Shown here in pieces: positions 40,917 to 51,400 of a stretch of DNA of 64,000 nucleotides (the stretch's first letter is position 1; every line of letters begins with the position of its first letter). The notes beneath the pieces are model-generated. The model ran no database searches. It saw nothing but the letters and a program-made list of their open reading frames with translations, and was not told the origin of the DNA. The stretch comes from Heliopora coerulea. Taxonomy: Eukaryota; Cnidaria; Anthozoa; Scleralcyonacea; Helioporidae. The stretch spans positions 1,826,001 through 1,890,000 of the forward strand of contig JASJOG010000003.1 in the NCBI GenBank assembly GCA_030142905.1, read 5' to 3'. The position numbers and the translations under genes are program-made.

Positions 40917-42719
40917 ATGTCTGAATTGACGAAAAAACGACGAGCGAGAAGTGGACATCGAGCGTATGTCACAAAACAACTCGCGAGAGTGAAAGAACTG
41001 ACAGAGGACCTCTCGGCTAACAACACGACCGCTCTCAATCAATTGAAGCTCACACTCGCCGAGAAGATTGAAACGATATCTCGACTGGACGAACAGATTC
41101 TCGAGTCTATAGAAGACGAGGACATAGATCGAGAAATTGAGGAGACCTCCAATGTCAAGTCTGAAATCTACGGGGGCATCGCAGCCATAGACGAAGTGTT
41201 GGCGCGGCCAAAGCATCAAGAATCCCACCCAGGAACGGAGGTAGTTTCTCCATTAAAAGCAAATTCTTCGGCGCGCGTGAGACTGCCGAAGCTGGAAACG
41301 AAGACGTTCAATGGGAAGATCCAGGAGTGGACTGAGTTTTGGGACTCCTTCAGAAGTGCGATCCACGAGAACGAAACCCTTAACGACGTCGACAAGTTCA
41401 CATACTTGCGTGGAGCCATTGAAGAACCTGCGAAATCAGCCATCGCCGGTTTCTCACTGACGGAGGCCAATTACAAAACGGCTGTTGAACTTTTGCAAAG
41501 ACGGTTTGGCAACAAGACGATAGTGCAGCGAGCTCATATTAATGAACTGGTAAACGTGAAGCCAGTGTTCAACGCCAAGGACAGCAAACGCTTACGCCGT
41601 TTCTTCGACGCAGTTGAAAGCAACTACCGCAGTTTACAGGCCCTTGGTGTCGAAGAACAGTCTTACTCCGCAATCGTTGTACCTTCCATCCTGAACAAAC
41701 TACCAGAGATAGTTCGCTTGACGATTACTCGAGGCAAGAAATACTTGGAATGGACGATGAAGGAACTTGTCGAGGCACTTCATGAGGAAGTGGAGTTAAG
41801 AGAAAGTCATGTCCTGGCGGCCGGATGTGAAAACGACGAGGAGGACTACGAGAAGCGACGACGTTCCCCGTCAACAGCGAGCGCCCTTATGGCCGGACAA
41901 GGAGAAAGAGGTAGCTGTGCCTATTGCCTTGGGAACCACAGCCACGGAGACTGCAAGAAGGTGATGGACAGAAAGGAACGAATGACATTGCTACGCAAGT
42001 ATAATCGATGTTTTAAATGTATTCGTAAGGGACATTTAGCTAGAGATTGTAGAGCAAGTATTAAGTGTAGTGCATGCGGGGGGTCTCATGATTTATCTGT
42101 TTGTGAGAAACCGAAAGAAGAAAGGCAAGAAAGCAAGACCGTAGCTAATAACAACGTAGTCAATGCTAGCCCTAGTAATCTGCATGTCGGTACGGTTAGC
42201 AAAGTCGCGTTGCAAACCGCGCAAGGAATAGTGAAGGGCGAGAAGAGAAAAAGAATTAGGGTTCTTTTTGATTCTGGGAGCCAGAAATCATTCGTGACCG
42301 CACGACTAATGAACGAGGCGGGGTTGACTGTGCGTAGGAAGGAGTGGCTAGAAATTAACACGTTCGGCGGAAGGGTGACGGAAGGCGGTTTAAGGTCGGT
42401 TGTGGGTGTTGAAATCGAACCTATTTGTGGTGGAGGCGGCGTGTCCCTTGAGGCTTATGTTGTGCCAAAGATATCTGAGGTTAAAAATGATCGTCTTGAT
42501 TTGGTTAAGCATGAGTACGCGCATTTGAAGGATTTGTGGATGTCTGATGTATGTAAGGATAGGGTTTCATTGGAAATTGACGTTTTAATTGGTGCTGACA
42601 ATTTGTGGGCCTTTCAGAGCGGTAAGGTTTTGCGAGGAAGGGTCGATGAGCCAGTAGCGGTTGAGACCAGTCTGGGTTGGGTCTTGTCAGGGCCAATGAA
42701 GGGAAGGGATGTGACATAG
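40917..42719 (+). CDS. gag: BEL/Pao Gag-protease ORF
   Basis: A 600-residue frame starting 57 bases after the left LTR. A helical basic head (1-100) is followed by a DUF1759-type capsid region at about 122-295 (LPKLETKTFNGKIQEWTEFW...DKFTYLRG). Zinc-binding clusters follow: CAYCLGNHSHGDC near 332, a CCHC knuckle CFKCIRKGHLARDC near 364, and CSACGGSH. The aspartic protease has its active-site DSG near residue 451 (RVLFDSGSQKSF). The frame ends in the GWVLSGP region, where BEL polyproteins normally run on into Pol, and the Pol frame lies at -1 with a 43-base overlap. This may be a single-base change or programmed shifting. Confidence 0.88.
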   Translation: MSELTKKRRARSGHRAYVTKQLARVKELTEDLSANNTTALNQLKLTLAEKIETISRLDEQILESIEDEDIDREIEETSNVKSEIYGGIAAIDEVLARPKHQESHPGTEVVSPLKANSSARVRLPKLETKTFNGKIQEWTEFWDSFRSAIHENETLNDVDKFTYLRGAIEEPAKSAIAGFSLTEANYKTAVELLQRRFGNKTIVQRAHINELVNVKPVFNAKDSKRLRRFFDAVESNYRSLQALGVEEQSYSAIVVPSILNKLPEIVRLTITRGKKYLEWTMKELVEALHEEVELRESHVLAAGCENDEEDYEKRRRSPSTASALMAGQGERGSCAYCLGNHSHGDCKKVMDRKERMTLLRKYNRCFKCIRKGHLARDCRASIKCSACGGSHDLSVCEKPKEERQESKTVANNNVVNASPSNLHVGTVSKVALQTAQGIVKGEKRKRIRVLFDSGSQKSFVTARLMNEAGLTVRRKEWLEINTFGGRVTEGGLRSVVGVEIEPICGGGGVSLEAYVVPKISEVKNDRLDLVKHEYAHLKDLWMSDVCKDRVSLEIDVLIGADNLWAFQSGKVLRGRVDEPVAVETSLGWVLSGPMKGRDVT

Positions 42720-44521
42720 ATGGCGGCGTCAATGTTAACCTTGTCACGCACGAGAACGTGAGCAGCATGAACCTTGAGGGAGAAGTTCAAAGGATGTGGG
42801 ATTTAGAAACCTTAGGCATTAGGGAAGGTAATGACGTGCACGAGGCGCTGATAGACAAGATAAGATTTAATGGTGTGAGGTATGTAGTCGAATTGCCTTG
42901 GAAACAAGGCCACGAGACGTTACCGACGAACTATGCAAACAGCTTAGCGCGGATGAAAGGTCAGATAAAGAGACTTAGGAAAGAACCAAATGTGTTGGGA
43001 GAATACGACAAGATTATTAGAGAGCAGTTAGATGCAGGTGTAGTTGAAGTTGTAGCGGAGCTAGACAAGAAAGAAGGTGTTCATTATCTGCCTCATCAAG
43101 CAGTTGTTCGTAGAGATGCGAAAACCACAAAGTTGAGGGTTGTATATGACGCTTCTTCTAAAGAGGGTAAAAGAGGTACGAGCTTGAATGACTGTCTGCA
43201 TGTGGGTCCATCTCTTACCCCAATGTTGTATGACATCTTGCTAAGATTCAGGGAAAATCGAATCGTGGTAGTTGGCGACATAGAGAAGGCATTTCTTAAC
43301 ATAGGGGTTGATGAGAAAGATAAGGATTACTTGAGATTTTTGTGGGTAAAGGATGTTTTAAATGGAGATGCAGAAGTGGTTGTTTATAGATTCTGTAGAG
43401 TAGTTTTTGGTTTGAATGCCTCGCCATTTTTGTTGAACGCGACCCTGAGGTATCACATAGAGAAATTTAGCGATGTTGATCCAGAGTTTGTCAGGAAGAT
43501 GTTGCACAGTTTTTACGTAGATGATCTTGTGTCTGGAGGTGAAACAACAGAAGAGGTCATTAATTTGTATGAGAAAGCTAAGATTAGAATGGCTAGCGGT
43601 GGTTTTAGGTTGAGGAAGTGGTTGACTAATGACGCAGGTTTGAGGCAGCGGATACAGGATAGCGAAGGTGAGAAAGAAATCTCAGCGAACATCACCAGGT
43701 TAGATGATGTTGAGACTTACGCAAAGTCTAGTTTAGGGGGGAAAGAAGGTTACTACGAAAAAGTTTTAGGTTTAAACTGGGATTGCGATAACGACACGAT
43801 AATGTTTGACTTGTCGAAATTGGCGGAAAGAGCAGAGCGGTTATCCATAACAAAGCGGAACTTGTTAAGTATTTTGGCTGGGTTATTTGATCCCTTAGGC
43901 ATAATTAGTCCGGTGGTTGTCCCCATGAAGGTCTTATTTCAAGAGCTGTGTGTTAAGAATGTTGAATGGGATGAAGAGTTTGCCGGCGATAACGCAAAGA
44001 GATGTAGTGAATGGGTCAGGGACGTGAAGGAAGTGAGATCTATCGACTTAGATCGATGTGTTTATGACTGTCTTCGCGAAGAAGTACTGTCGTGCGAGTT
44101 ACACGGGTTCGGCGACGCTAGTGAAAAGGCTTATTGCGCAGTTGTTTATTTCGTATATCGAACGCCATCGGGCGTCCACGTTCGACTGTTGACAGCAAAG
44201 ACTCGAATTGCGCCACTTAAGGCACTTAGTATTCCACGCCTAGAGCTAATGTCGGCTGTGATGTTAGCGCGGTTAATGAACTCTGTCAGGAATGCTTTGA
44301 AAACACAGGTCGAGTGCGTTAAAACTAGGTTTTGGCTAGACAGCAAAACTGCGCTCTGTTGGATTCGTAATCAGGGTGAGTGGAAGCAATTTGTACGCCA
44401 CAGGGTTAATGAAATTTTGAAATTGTCAAGCAAAAAGGACTGGGGGCATTGCCCGGGATTAGACAACCCGGCAGACTTAGGATCCAGGGGGGTTCTTCCG
44501 TCGAAATTAAAAATGAATTAA
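42677..44521 (+). CDS. pol: BEL/Pao Pol: reverse transcriptase and RNase H
   Basis: A 614-codon frame. Early WDLETLGIRE is the usual BEL link between protease and RT. RT blocks are KLRVVYDAS near 155, VVGDIEKAFLNI near 200, and the catalytic YVDD near 279. RNase H starts near 479 (GFGDASEKAYCAVVYF) with SIPRLELMSAVMLA and FWLDSKTALCWI. The first codon here is simply the first ATG after the gag overlap. The frame is closed by a TAA at 44519-44521 that falls inside conserved Pol sequence, because LWWAGPEWL, a BEL hallmark, follows directly in the same frame. Confidence 0.87.
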   Translation: MGLVRANEGKGCDIDGGVNVNLVTHENVSSMNLEGEVQRMWDLETLGIREGNDVHEALIDKIRFNGVRYVVELPWKQGHETLPTNYANSLARMKGQIKRLRKEPNVLGEYDKIIREQLDAGVVEVVAELDKKEGVHYLPHQAVVRRDAKTTKLRVVYDASSKEGKRGTSLNDCLHVGPSLTPMLYDILLRFRENRIVVVGDIEKAFLNIGVDEKDKDYLRFLWVKDVLNGDAEVVVYRFCRVVFGLNASPFLLNATLRYHIEKFSDVDPEFVRKMLHSFYVDDLVSGGETTEEVINLYEKAKIRMASGGFRLRKWLTNDAGLRQRIQDSEGEKEISANITRLDDVETYAKSSLGGKEGYYEKVLGLNWDCDNDTIMFDLSKLAERAERLSITKRNLLSILAGLFDPLGIISPVVVPMKVLFQELCVKNVEWDEEFAGDNAKRCSEWVRDVKEVRSIDLDRCVYDCLREEVLSCELHGFGDASEKAYCAVVYFVYRTPSGVHVRLLTAKTRIAPLKALSIPRLELMSAVMLARLMNSVRNALKTQVECVKTRFWLDSKTALCWIRNQGEWKQFVRHRVNEILKLSSKKDWGHCPGLDNPADLGSRGVLPSKLKMN

Positions 44522-46238
44522 CTTTGGTGGGCCGGTCCAGAATGGCTGGGTAGTGTAGACGAGGCTTGGCCAAATTATGAAGTTATAGCAACCGAAGAAA
44601 GTAAGGAAGAAGAAAAGAAGTCAGTAGTGATGGTGGCTAGCGTGAAGGAAGTTTTGGCAGTTAGTAACATTGTGAGCATCGAGAAATATAGCGTCCTAGA
44701 GCGAGTACTGAGAGTAACTGCGTGGGTCAGTCGGTTCGTACGGAATTTGAAGGCTAGTGCAGAAGGTGCCGAAAGACAGACAGAGAGGTTAAGCAGAGAA
44801 GAGTTGCTAAAAGCTGAGAGAGTCTGGATAAAAGCAGTCCAGGCAGAAATGAGAAAACAGGAAAATTTTCAGCAGTTAGAAAAGCGATTTCAACTTTTTG
44901 AGGAAGATGGAGTATTGAAGTGCAAGGGAAGATTAGCAGAGTCAGATTTAGCTGAAGAGACGAAGTGCCCGATCATTTTGCCCAAGGATAACAGGTTGAC
45001 AGAATTAATAATTTGGAAATGTCATGACAGAGTGCACCACGGTGGGTTGAGGGCCACTCTAGCCGAAGTGAGATCGAGATATTGGATACCTAAGGGCAGG
45101 CAAAGAGTAAAGGCAGTGATAAGTAAATGCACGGTGTGTAAGAAGTTAGAGGGGATGCCTTATCAGGCGCCAAAGCAGGCAGATATACCAGGCTTTCGCG
45201 TGAAAGAAGCAGTAGTGTTTGGTAAGACAGGTGTAGACTTTGCGGGTCCGCTGTTCGTGAAAGAGGGAGGTGGTGGTACAGCAAAGGTCTACATTGCTTT
45301 GTTCTCGTGCTGTGTGAGCAGGGCCCTTCATTTGGATCTGGTCAGGAGCCTTTCGGCGGCAGAGTTTTGGGGTTGTCTGCGTAGGTTTTCAGCACGGCGC
45401 GGTACTCCGTCATTGATGATCTCGGACAACGCTAAGACGTTTAAGGCGACCGCTAAAGCCTTAAAGAAGCTCTACGGCAGCGAAACGGTACGAGAGTATC
45501 TTGAAGGGAACAGAATTGAGTGGAGGTTTAATTTGGAAAGAGCACCATGGTGGGGTGGCTTTTTTGAGAGGATGGTTCGTTGTGTGAAAAGATGTTTAAG
45601 AAAAGTCCTCGGACACGCGAGGTTAAATTTCGATGAGTTGTTGACGACGGTAGTGGAAATTGAGGGAACATTAAACTCAAGACCACTAACCTATGAGTAT
45701 AATGAGGTGGGTTGTGAGGTACTGACGCCATCACATCTAATGTTTGGTAGACGGTTGAAGTCAATGCCAGACGATGATGTTGATGATAAAAGCGAGGATG
45801 AGACGAACTGCGGCAGGCGATTTAGGTATCTGGCAGAAAAAAAGCAGCACCTTTGGAATAGGTGGCGGAGGGAGTATTTGGTTGATTTGAGAGAATTCCA
45901 TCGAGGGAAGCTAGAGAAGCACACTAATGGCGTGGAGAAGGGAGATGTTGTTGTCGTTTATGAGGATAATGTTAAGCGAGGCGATTGAAGTGACTGAGGT
46001 AATTTTAGGCAGGGATGGGCAAGCGCGTGGAGCAAAGGTTAGAATGGTTCGAAACGGAAAAGTTGTGTATTTAAGTCGCCCAGTTCAAAAACTGTACCCG
46101 GTTGAAATTAAAAGAGATAACAAAACGAAGGAAGATGGGAGCGAGACGAGTGATCAAAATAATATGAAAACGGTGAGACCAAAAAGAGCAGCGGCGTTAG
46201 ATTCAAGGTGGAAAACAAAGAGAATGATCAATTTGTAA
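44522..46238 (+). CDS. BEL/Pao integrase region, separated by stop and ended by frameshift
   Basis: In the same frame as RT, after the TAA stop; the first ATG is at 44,627. A zinc HHCC domain lies near 132-170 of that frame (CHDRVHHGGLRATL...CTVCKKL). The integrase core has Asp (GVDFAGPLF, near 203), Asp (ISDNAKTF, near 266) and Glu (GGFFERMVR, near 313). A DUF5641-like tail follows (LWNRWRREYLVDLREFH, GDVVVVYEDN). The frame stops at TGA 45986-45988 and the tail continues in another frame to 46,238 (VILGRDGQARGAKVRMV, SRPVQKLYPVE). The catalytic triad is intact. Confidence 0.85.
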
Positions 46239-46254
46239 TTGACTAGCTGCGCTA

Positions 46255-46270
46255 GTCAAGGTGGGGAGTG
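46255..46270 (+). other. BEL polypurine tract
   Basis: AAGGTGGGGAGTG immediately before the right LTR, the expected plus-strand primer site. Confidence 0.7.
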
Positions 46271-46675
46271 TGTTGTAAAATGTCAATCAATCAGTTATAC
46301 TTGTGATTAGAACGGAAATATTAGTTAAGAAACCACACAGAATTACGTAAAGGAAATACGTCAAAGATACAGAATTACGCAAAGGAAATACGTCAAAGAT
46401 ACAGAATTACGTAAAGGAAATACGTCAAAGATACAGAATTACGCAAAGGAAATACGTCAAGGATAGAGAATGTTTTCCCGTGTTCTATTATAAATACAAG
46501 CTGTAAATAGAGAAGGGGGGTTGGTTGGAAACGAGTTGGTTGGAAACGAGTTGGTTGGAAACGAGTAGGTTGGATCGTAGTAATAAACGCATTTGAAAAA
46601 TATACAGTCCCAAGTTGTCTTGAATCAACGAGCCAGCACGAACGCAACCTTCTATCGCAAGCAGGTTGGGCGACA
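46271..46675 (+). repeat. Right (3') LTR of BEL element
   Basis: 405 bp, differing from the left LTR at one base by eye. The same 32-base and 15-base tandem units are present, followed by the duplicated GACTG (46676-46680). Confidence 0.92.
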
Positions 46676-47559
46676 GACTGCGGCACATTATGAGCAACTT
46701 TGGACACATTGTCAACTTCGTTTGTGCCAAGGAACTACTGGAGCCTATGCGACCACTTGTCTGCGCCCTACAAGGCGAACTCATGGAAGTATATTTCGGA
46801 TTCCAGAAAATTGAAGAAGTCATCTGTTGCTACCAAGAGATACGCAGTGAAATCAATGCACGGTTTCAGCTCATGTATGAAAAAGTCAAGACTCTGGCAG
46901 AAATGGTTGGGTCGACTGAACAACGCCCGCGAGTTTGCAGTCGACAAAGGAATCGAGAAAACTGCCCAGCTGAGACAGTACAAGAATACTGGAGACGAAC
47001 GGTGGCAATACCGTTTGTTGATGTTATCTGCTCGGAATTACAATGTCGCTTTAGTGAGGACAAAAGAGCGCATTATGAGCTGTGTGCCTTGATTCCTCAG
47101 GTTATCGTCACAAAGAGAATGGAGGCTGTAGTAGAACTCGGCCGAGTTTTACACGAGAAATGGAATCACGTGATGCCGCTACCATCGGCTTTTGACAGTG
47201 AACTTTTACGCTGGATGAACTACTGGAAACGACAACCGCAGCCAGTTGCAAGCAGCTCAGTTACGTCTATTCCGGCAACACATGCGGACAACATATTCTT
47301 CCCAAACGTGAGAGAACTTCTGAAGATTCTTGCTGTTTTGCCCATAGGTAGCACAGAAGCAGAGCGATCATTCTCATGCATTCGTAGAATTCATACTTGG
47401 CTTCGGAGCTCCATGACGACCTCCCGACTTTCCAATTTGGCTGTTGCTGCCATGCACAGTCACACGACAATTCCGATCAACAGAAACCAGATTTGTGAAC
47501 GTTTCATGGCCCTACACTCCAGAAGAATGAATGCATCTTCGCTTTTCATAGACAATTAA
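46676..47559 (+). pseudogene. hAT transposase C-terminal part
   Basis: The transposase frame resumes straight after the BEL target duplication. It ends in the hAT dimerisation region FFPNVRELLKILAVLPIGST and AERSFSCIRRIHTWLRSSM, with a stop at 47,557-47,559. This part is open throughout, about 290 residues. Its downstream non-coding end runs to 47,830. Confidence 0.85.
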
Positions 47560-48242
47560 AACAAATATTTTTCAACAATCGGTTAAAGGTACTGACTGTT
47601 GTGTTCGGTTTATAACAATTCTATAAATGACTGAAGTTAAAGCTTTTAATTACCTAAAAGTGTATGCATTGAATATTTTTAATAGCCCAAATATATTCAC
47701 TGTATTTCGTATGTTCCTAAAACTAAAACTCTTCTTAAAAACCGTTCTGGAAGCGCTACAGACTGCACCTAAAAAGCCCAGGATTTGCCCTTGGCCACCC
47801 CCCTTTTTAAATATCCTAGATCCGCCACTGCCTTTAATTCCAACTGGAAGGAGCAAGATTTCATTGTCGAAATTAAAGAATTGATTTTGAATTTTTTTCG
47901 TTGATGCCCTAACGTAACACTGTCAGTGACTTGTAGATATAAGCACTAGCAGTATATACCGGGGTTTTTTTTATTTTTGGTGCAAAATCTTAATGTTCAG
48001 CTCATTCTGTACCAATGTATATAATAAATGTTAAATGGCTTTTTGTCAGAGCTTCTAGATGTGTTTACCACAACTTCTACTCTTGTCTACCGGTCAGTAG
48101 ACTTCTGTTGCTGTCCTTTTTTCTACTGCTCAAACGAGCTTAAAATTGCCGTCAAAACTGCTCTCAAAATGGTGGAATTTCCATTTCAGAAACCCAAGAA
48201 TTTAAAAATTTCCCTGGGGAGCCTGGCCCCGGATCCCCCCAG

Positions 48243-48400
48243 ATGATTCAGGCTTCGCCCTCGTCCCTTACCGCTATGTGGTCAGAGATCAATGTCCCGA
48301 CCAGGCACACCTCAAACGTTGGACAGCCTGTAAATAGTGTTATGTTTCTTGATTTAAAAATAGCATTTGGCACCGTTGATCACAATATAGTAATAAAAAA
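48243..48400 (+). pseudogene. Small LINE reverse-transcriptase fragment
   Basis: NSVMFLDLKIAFGTVDHNIV matches the RT block that contains the first catalytic Asp in CR1-like LINEs. It is isolated, with no other LINE sequence around it. Confidence 0.65.
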
Positions 48401-48429
48401 ATTGCAGTTTCTAATGTTTTCAATGTCAG

Positions 48430-51400
48430 GCACTTGGTGCTGTCAAGAAAGGTGCAAAAGCTGTAATATATGACATAACTGAGTCCTGGAGCTCCTAGTG
48501 AGGTATGCATGGGTTTTGAGCAATATGGATGTTTATATTATGTTCAGAATGAACAGTGATCAGTTTCATTTTATTTTATATAACTATGGAGTTTACAAGA
48601 TATGTCAGGATATGTTAGGATATGTTAAGATGCCTTTCTTATTGTTAAGACAGTTACACTACAGTAAACAGTTTGCAAATTGTGTTTGGGTAGTCTTAAG
48701 TGAGTTGCCTGTGAGATAATGACCCAGGATGCTGACCTGGGCAGCATTGTGGCCAGACCTGAACTTTTGGGAGGAGTTCTTGCGGCACAAAGCAGGCGTG
48801 CTGAGAATTTTAGCTATGACCTTGAAGTAGACGTGTAGTACTGGAAAATATTTGTATGTTAGACCCTCTGAGAGTGATTTTGAGTATCCTGAAATGAAAT
48901 ATACAATATTTCAGGCAATAATATGGTAATTCTTCTAAAATCTTGAGGACAGGTTCCCACTGGCCACCCCACAATACCTGGGGGGACTCTCAGTAACACC
49001 ACAATAACCTTGGCTGGCCTAGATGTTGCTGGAAAGAAGAGAAGATTTCCTTCCAGGAAAGCAATCTGTATTTTTTTTCCCTGAAAAAATCCCAAGGATG
49101 AAATTTTTTTTCATTTATGGCAGGGTCTGGCCGGACTGCTCTACCCATCCTGTACCATTGGTGAACATTAACTCTTTGGTAGCAGTAAGAAAAATGGCTA
49201 TTTTCAAGATGCCGTATTAACTATTTTTTTGGGGGATGGTTATTTAAGTCATACAAGATTGATTTTATGAGGGTTTGGCACCAAAGAGTTAGTTCTATCC
49301 CTAATAAACATATTAATTTTCACCAACATGTGTAAAACTGAGTCTGCAATTTTAAAACTTTAAAGTCCAAAAAGCTTTGGAGTTGTTATTAAATGATTGT
49401 ACAATCCCAATCTGACTTGTGGTAAAATTAATAAATTTATTCTTGATGAAATCTATCATTTACCAATCTAACCTCCAATTTTTAGTGATCAACTTGATTT
49501 TCTTTATTAGCTGAATGCTAAAAAAGCACTCATCCCTTGTCCAGTAATTATAATCAGTGGTGTAGGTGGTTGGAAATTGATGAAAATAGTTAGCTGGTAA
49601 GTACTGATCTGTCAAATGCCTTAGCCCAGTCACATGAATCTTGGTTTTCATTAAACCTCGTGGAAGATTGATTTTCTGGAATCTAAACTACCTGTTTTTT
49701 ACATGTTTTAGGCAAAAGGTTCTAAAAGCTAAGATTTCATGGGAGTCAGAGGTTGATCAAACCAAAGTAGGTACAATTTTAAATCAAAATAAAATTAACA
49801 TGCTTTATCCTTTATACCACATCGTTTGTCAAAGTGTGTGAAGAGTTATAATAAAGTTAATGGTCATGGATCAAAGGTCAAACCTTCTTGCAAGATTAGT
49901 TCTTATTTTTTCTTGGATAAAAAATGACACTGAGAACATGTCACACCATCCTCTATTAATGTACCATCCTAAACTATACCATCTCTGGCTTGCACATAGG
50001 AAAACTTGACACAGATTCACAGAAATACTGTACAATTCAAATTTTTATCCAGACTTTTACCAGTATACAATATTGCCTTAAAGTATTTTAATTAAGGTCT
50101 GTAAACATTTTGACTTCATGTGATTACTTTACTCCGAATCTATTCCCCTGTTTTATTTGCAAAATCATTGAAATATTGAAAACAGTTCAAGCTACTTTTA
50201 ATTTTCTGCTAATGGTGTGGTTAATATACTATCTCTTTTACAACAGGATAGTTCCAGTGAATATGTTGATATGGTGATATTTATGACCTGCTTTATTTCA
50301 ATTACTTTGGCCTGTTTTGTGCTTCTTCTAAAAGTAAGAGCATAGAAAATGTTAAATTAAGAACTTATAAGTGCCTGTGTGACATATTTCTGGTTATAAA
50401 AGCAAAATTTTCAGATTAGTTTAATTTTAAGTTTGAACAACTTTAACTAAAATTCATTTCACTTATCAATTCAGTGTGTCTTTGTTTTCTAGATAAAGTG
50501 GAAACAATACAAAAGAGGTAACTGACATTGCAGTGAAAAATGTCATTTTACTTGAAATACCAAATATATAATATTATATATTTATGTTTGTATGTATGTA
50601 TGTATGTATGTATATAAGTATAGTCATTGAGATGGGATGTGGGCTATGCTGTCCTGCTTTGATACATTTACTTGCAAAACAGTAATACATGTATGTCTAT
50701 CTCACTCTTTGCACATTGTGCAGATTTACTGGTAAGATAACTACCATGAACAGGGATATCATCCTAATTATCAACATGAGACAAGTTGAGATCATTTGCT
50801 TCCTGTAATGCATCTTGATACAATAAGCAGCCACCTCTTTTTGAGTTGCAGTCATATAAAGTTGCACTGATTTATCCTTTAATTTTTCGTTTTCTGCAAG
50901 AATTTTCCTCCATTGTATTCTAGTCTTCTTTGGCAAAAATGGCTTTTGATGCTGTTTCAAGAATGGAGTCCAAAAAATTTGAAGAAAAAGCCCGAGGGGT
51001 CCAGCCAGTAAAGACAATCAAACAAAGATAATTGGAACGAAAATTAAGCATCAACTCTTGCTCTGTTTTAGGGATTTCAAGGATGGACAAGTGAGTTTTT
51101 GTTTCAAAGGTCCAACCTAGGGTCCAGGCTTTATAAGCCACTGCCCCCCAACCTTCACTACAAAAAGAGCTAATGAAGGAAGAGTAGGAATGATACCTTG
51201 ACTGTAAGACCTGCTTGAGCAAAACTAATTGTTTTGTTCAAGATTTCTTATAGAACCTGAGATTTTAAACAAACTCACTTTAAAGAATCCTTGAAAGTTC
51301 TTGAGTTTTTTAAGGATGATGAATCCTGATATAAATCATACAATTATTACATATTTTCATACATAGTTAAGTATATAACTATATGATTATACAAAATCTC

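Larger units (their letters stand above)
40455..46675 (+). mobile_element. Young BEL/Pao LTR retrotransposon inside the hAT transposase
   Basis: 6.2 kb with two 405-bp LTRs, a primer-binding site 2 bases after the left LTR, a gag-protease frame, RT/RNase H and integrase frames, and a purine tract before the right LTR. The domain order (gag, protease, RT, RNase H, integrase) with DUF1759, DUF1758 and DUF5641-like regions is diagnostic of BEL/Pao. The LTRs differ at one position (base G in CACGAGCGC versus A in CACGAACGC), so the insertion is recent. The coding region nevertheless has three breaks. Confidence 0.93.
38409..47830 (+). mobile_element. hAT transposon (9.4 kb including nested BEL element)
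   Basis: The left end CAGGGCGGATCTAGG and the inverted right end CAGTGGCGGATCTAGG differ by one base gap. CCTTT directly abuts both outsides (38404-38408, 47831-47835), a 5-bp duplication instead of the usual 8. Inside is a hAT transposase in pieces (38,714-40,454 and 46,681-47,559), interrupted by a BEL/Pao element. Without that insertion the hAT would be about 3.2 kb. Confidence 0.8.

Noticed and set aside
40577..41038. Minus-strand ORFs in the BEL LTR, repeated at 46,393-46,823
   Set aside because: Shadows of the tandem LTR repeats (QPTRFQPTRF-type peptides), not genes.
50697..51222. Minus-strand ORFs of about 100 codons
   Set aside because: They oppose a recognisable exon of the ubiquitin-ligase gene and show no domain.
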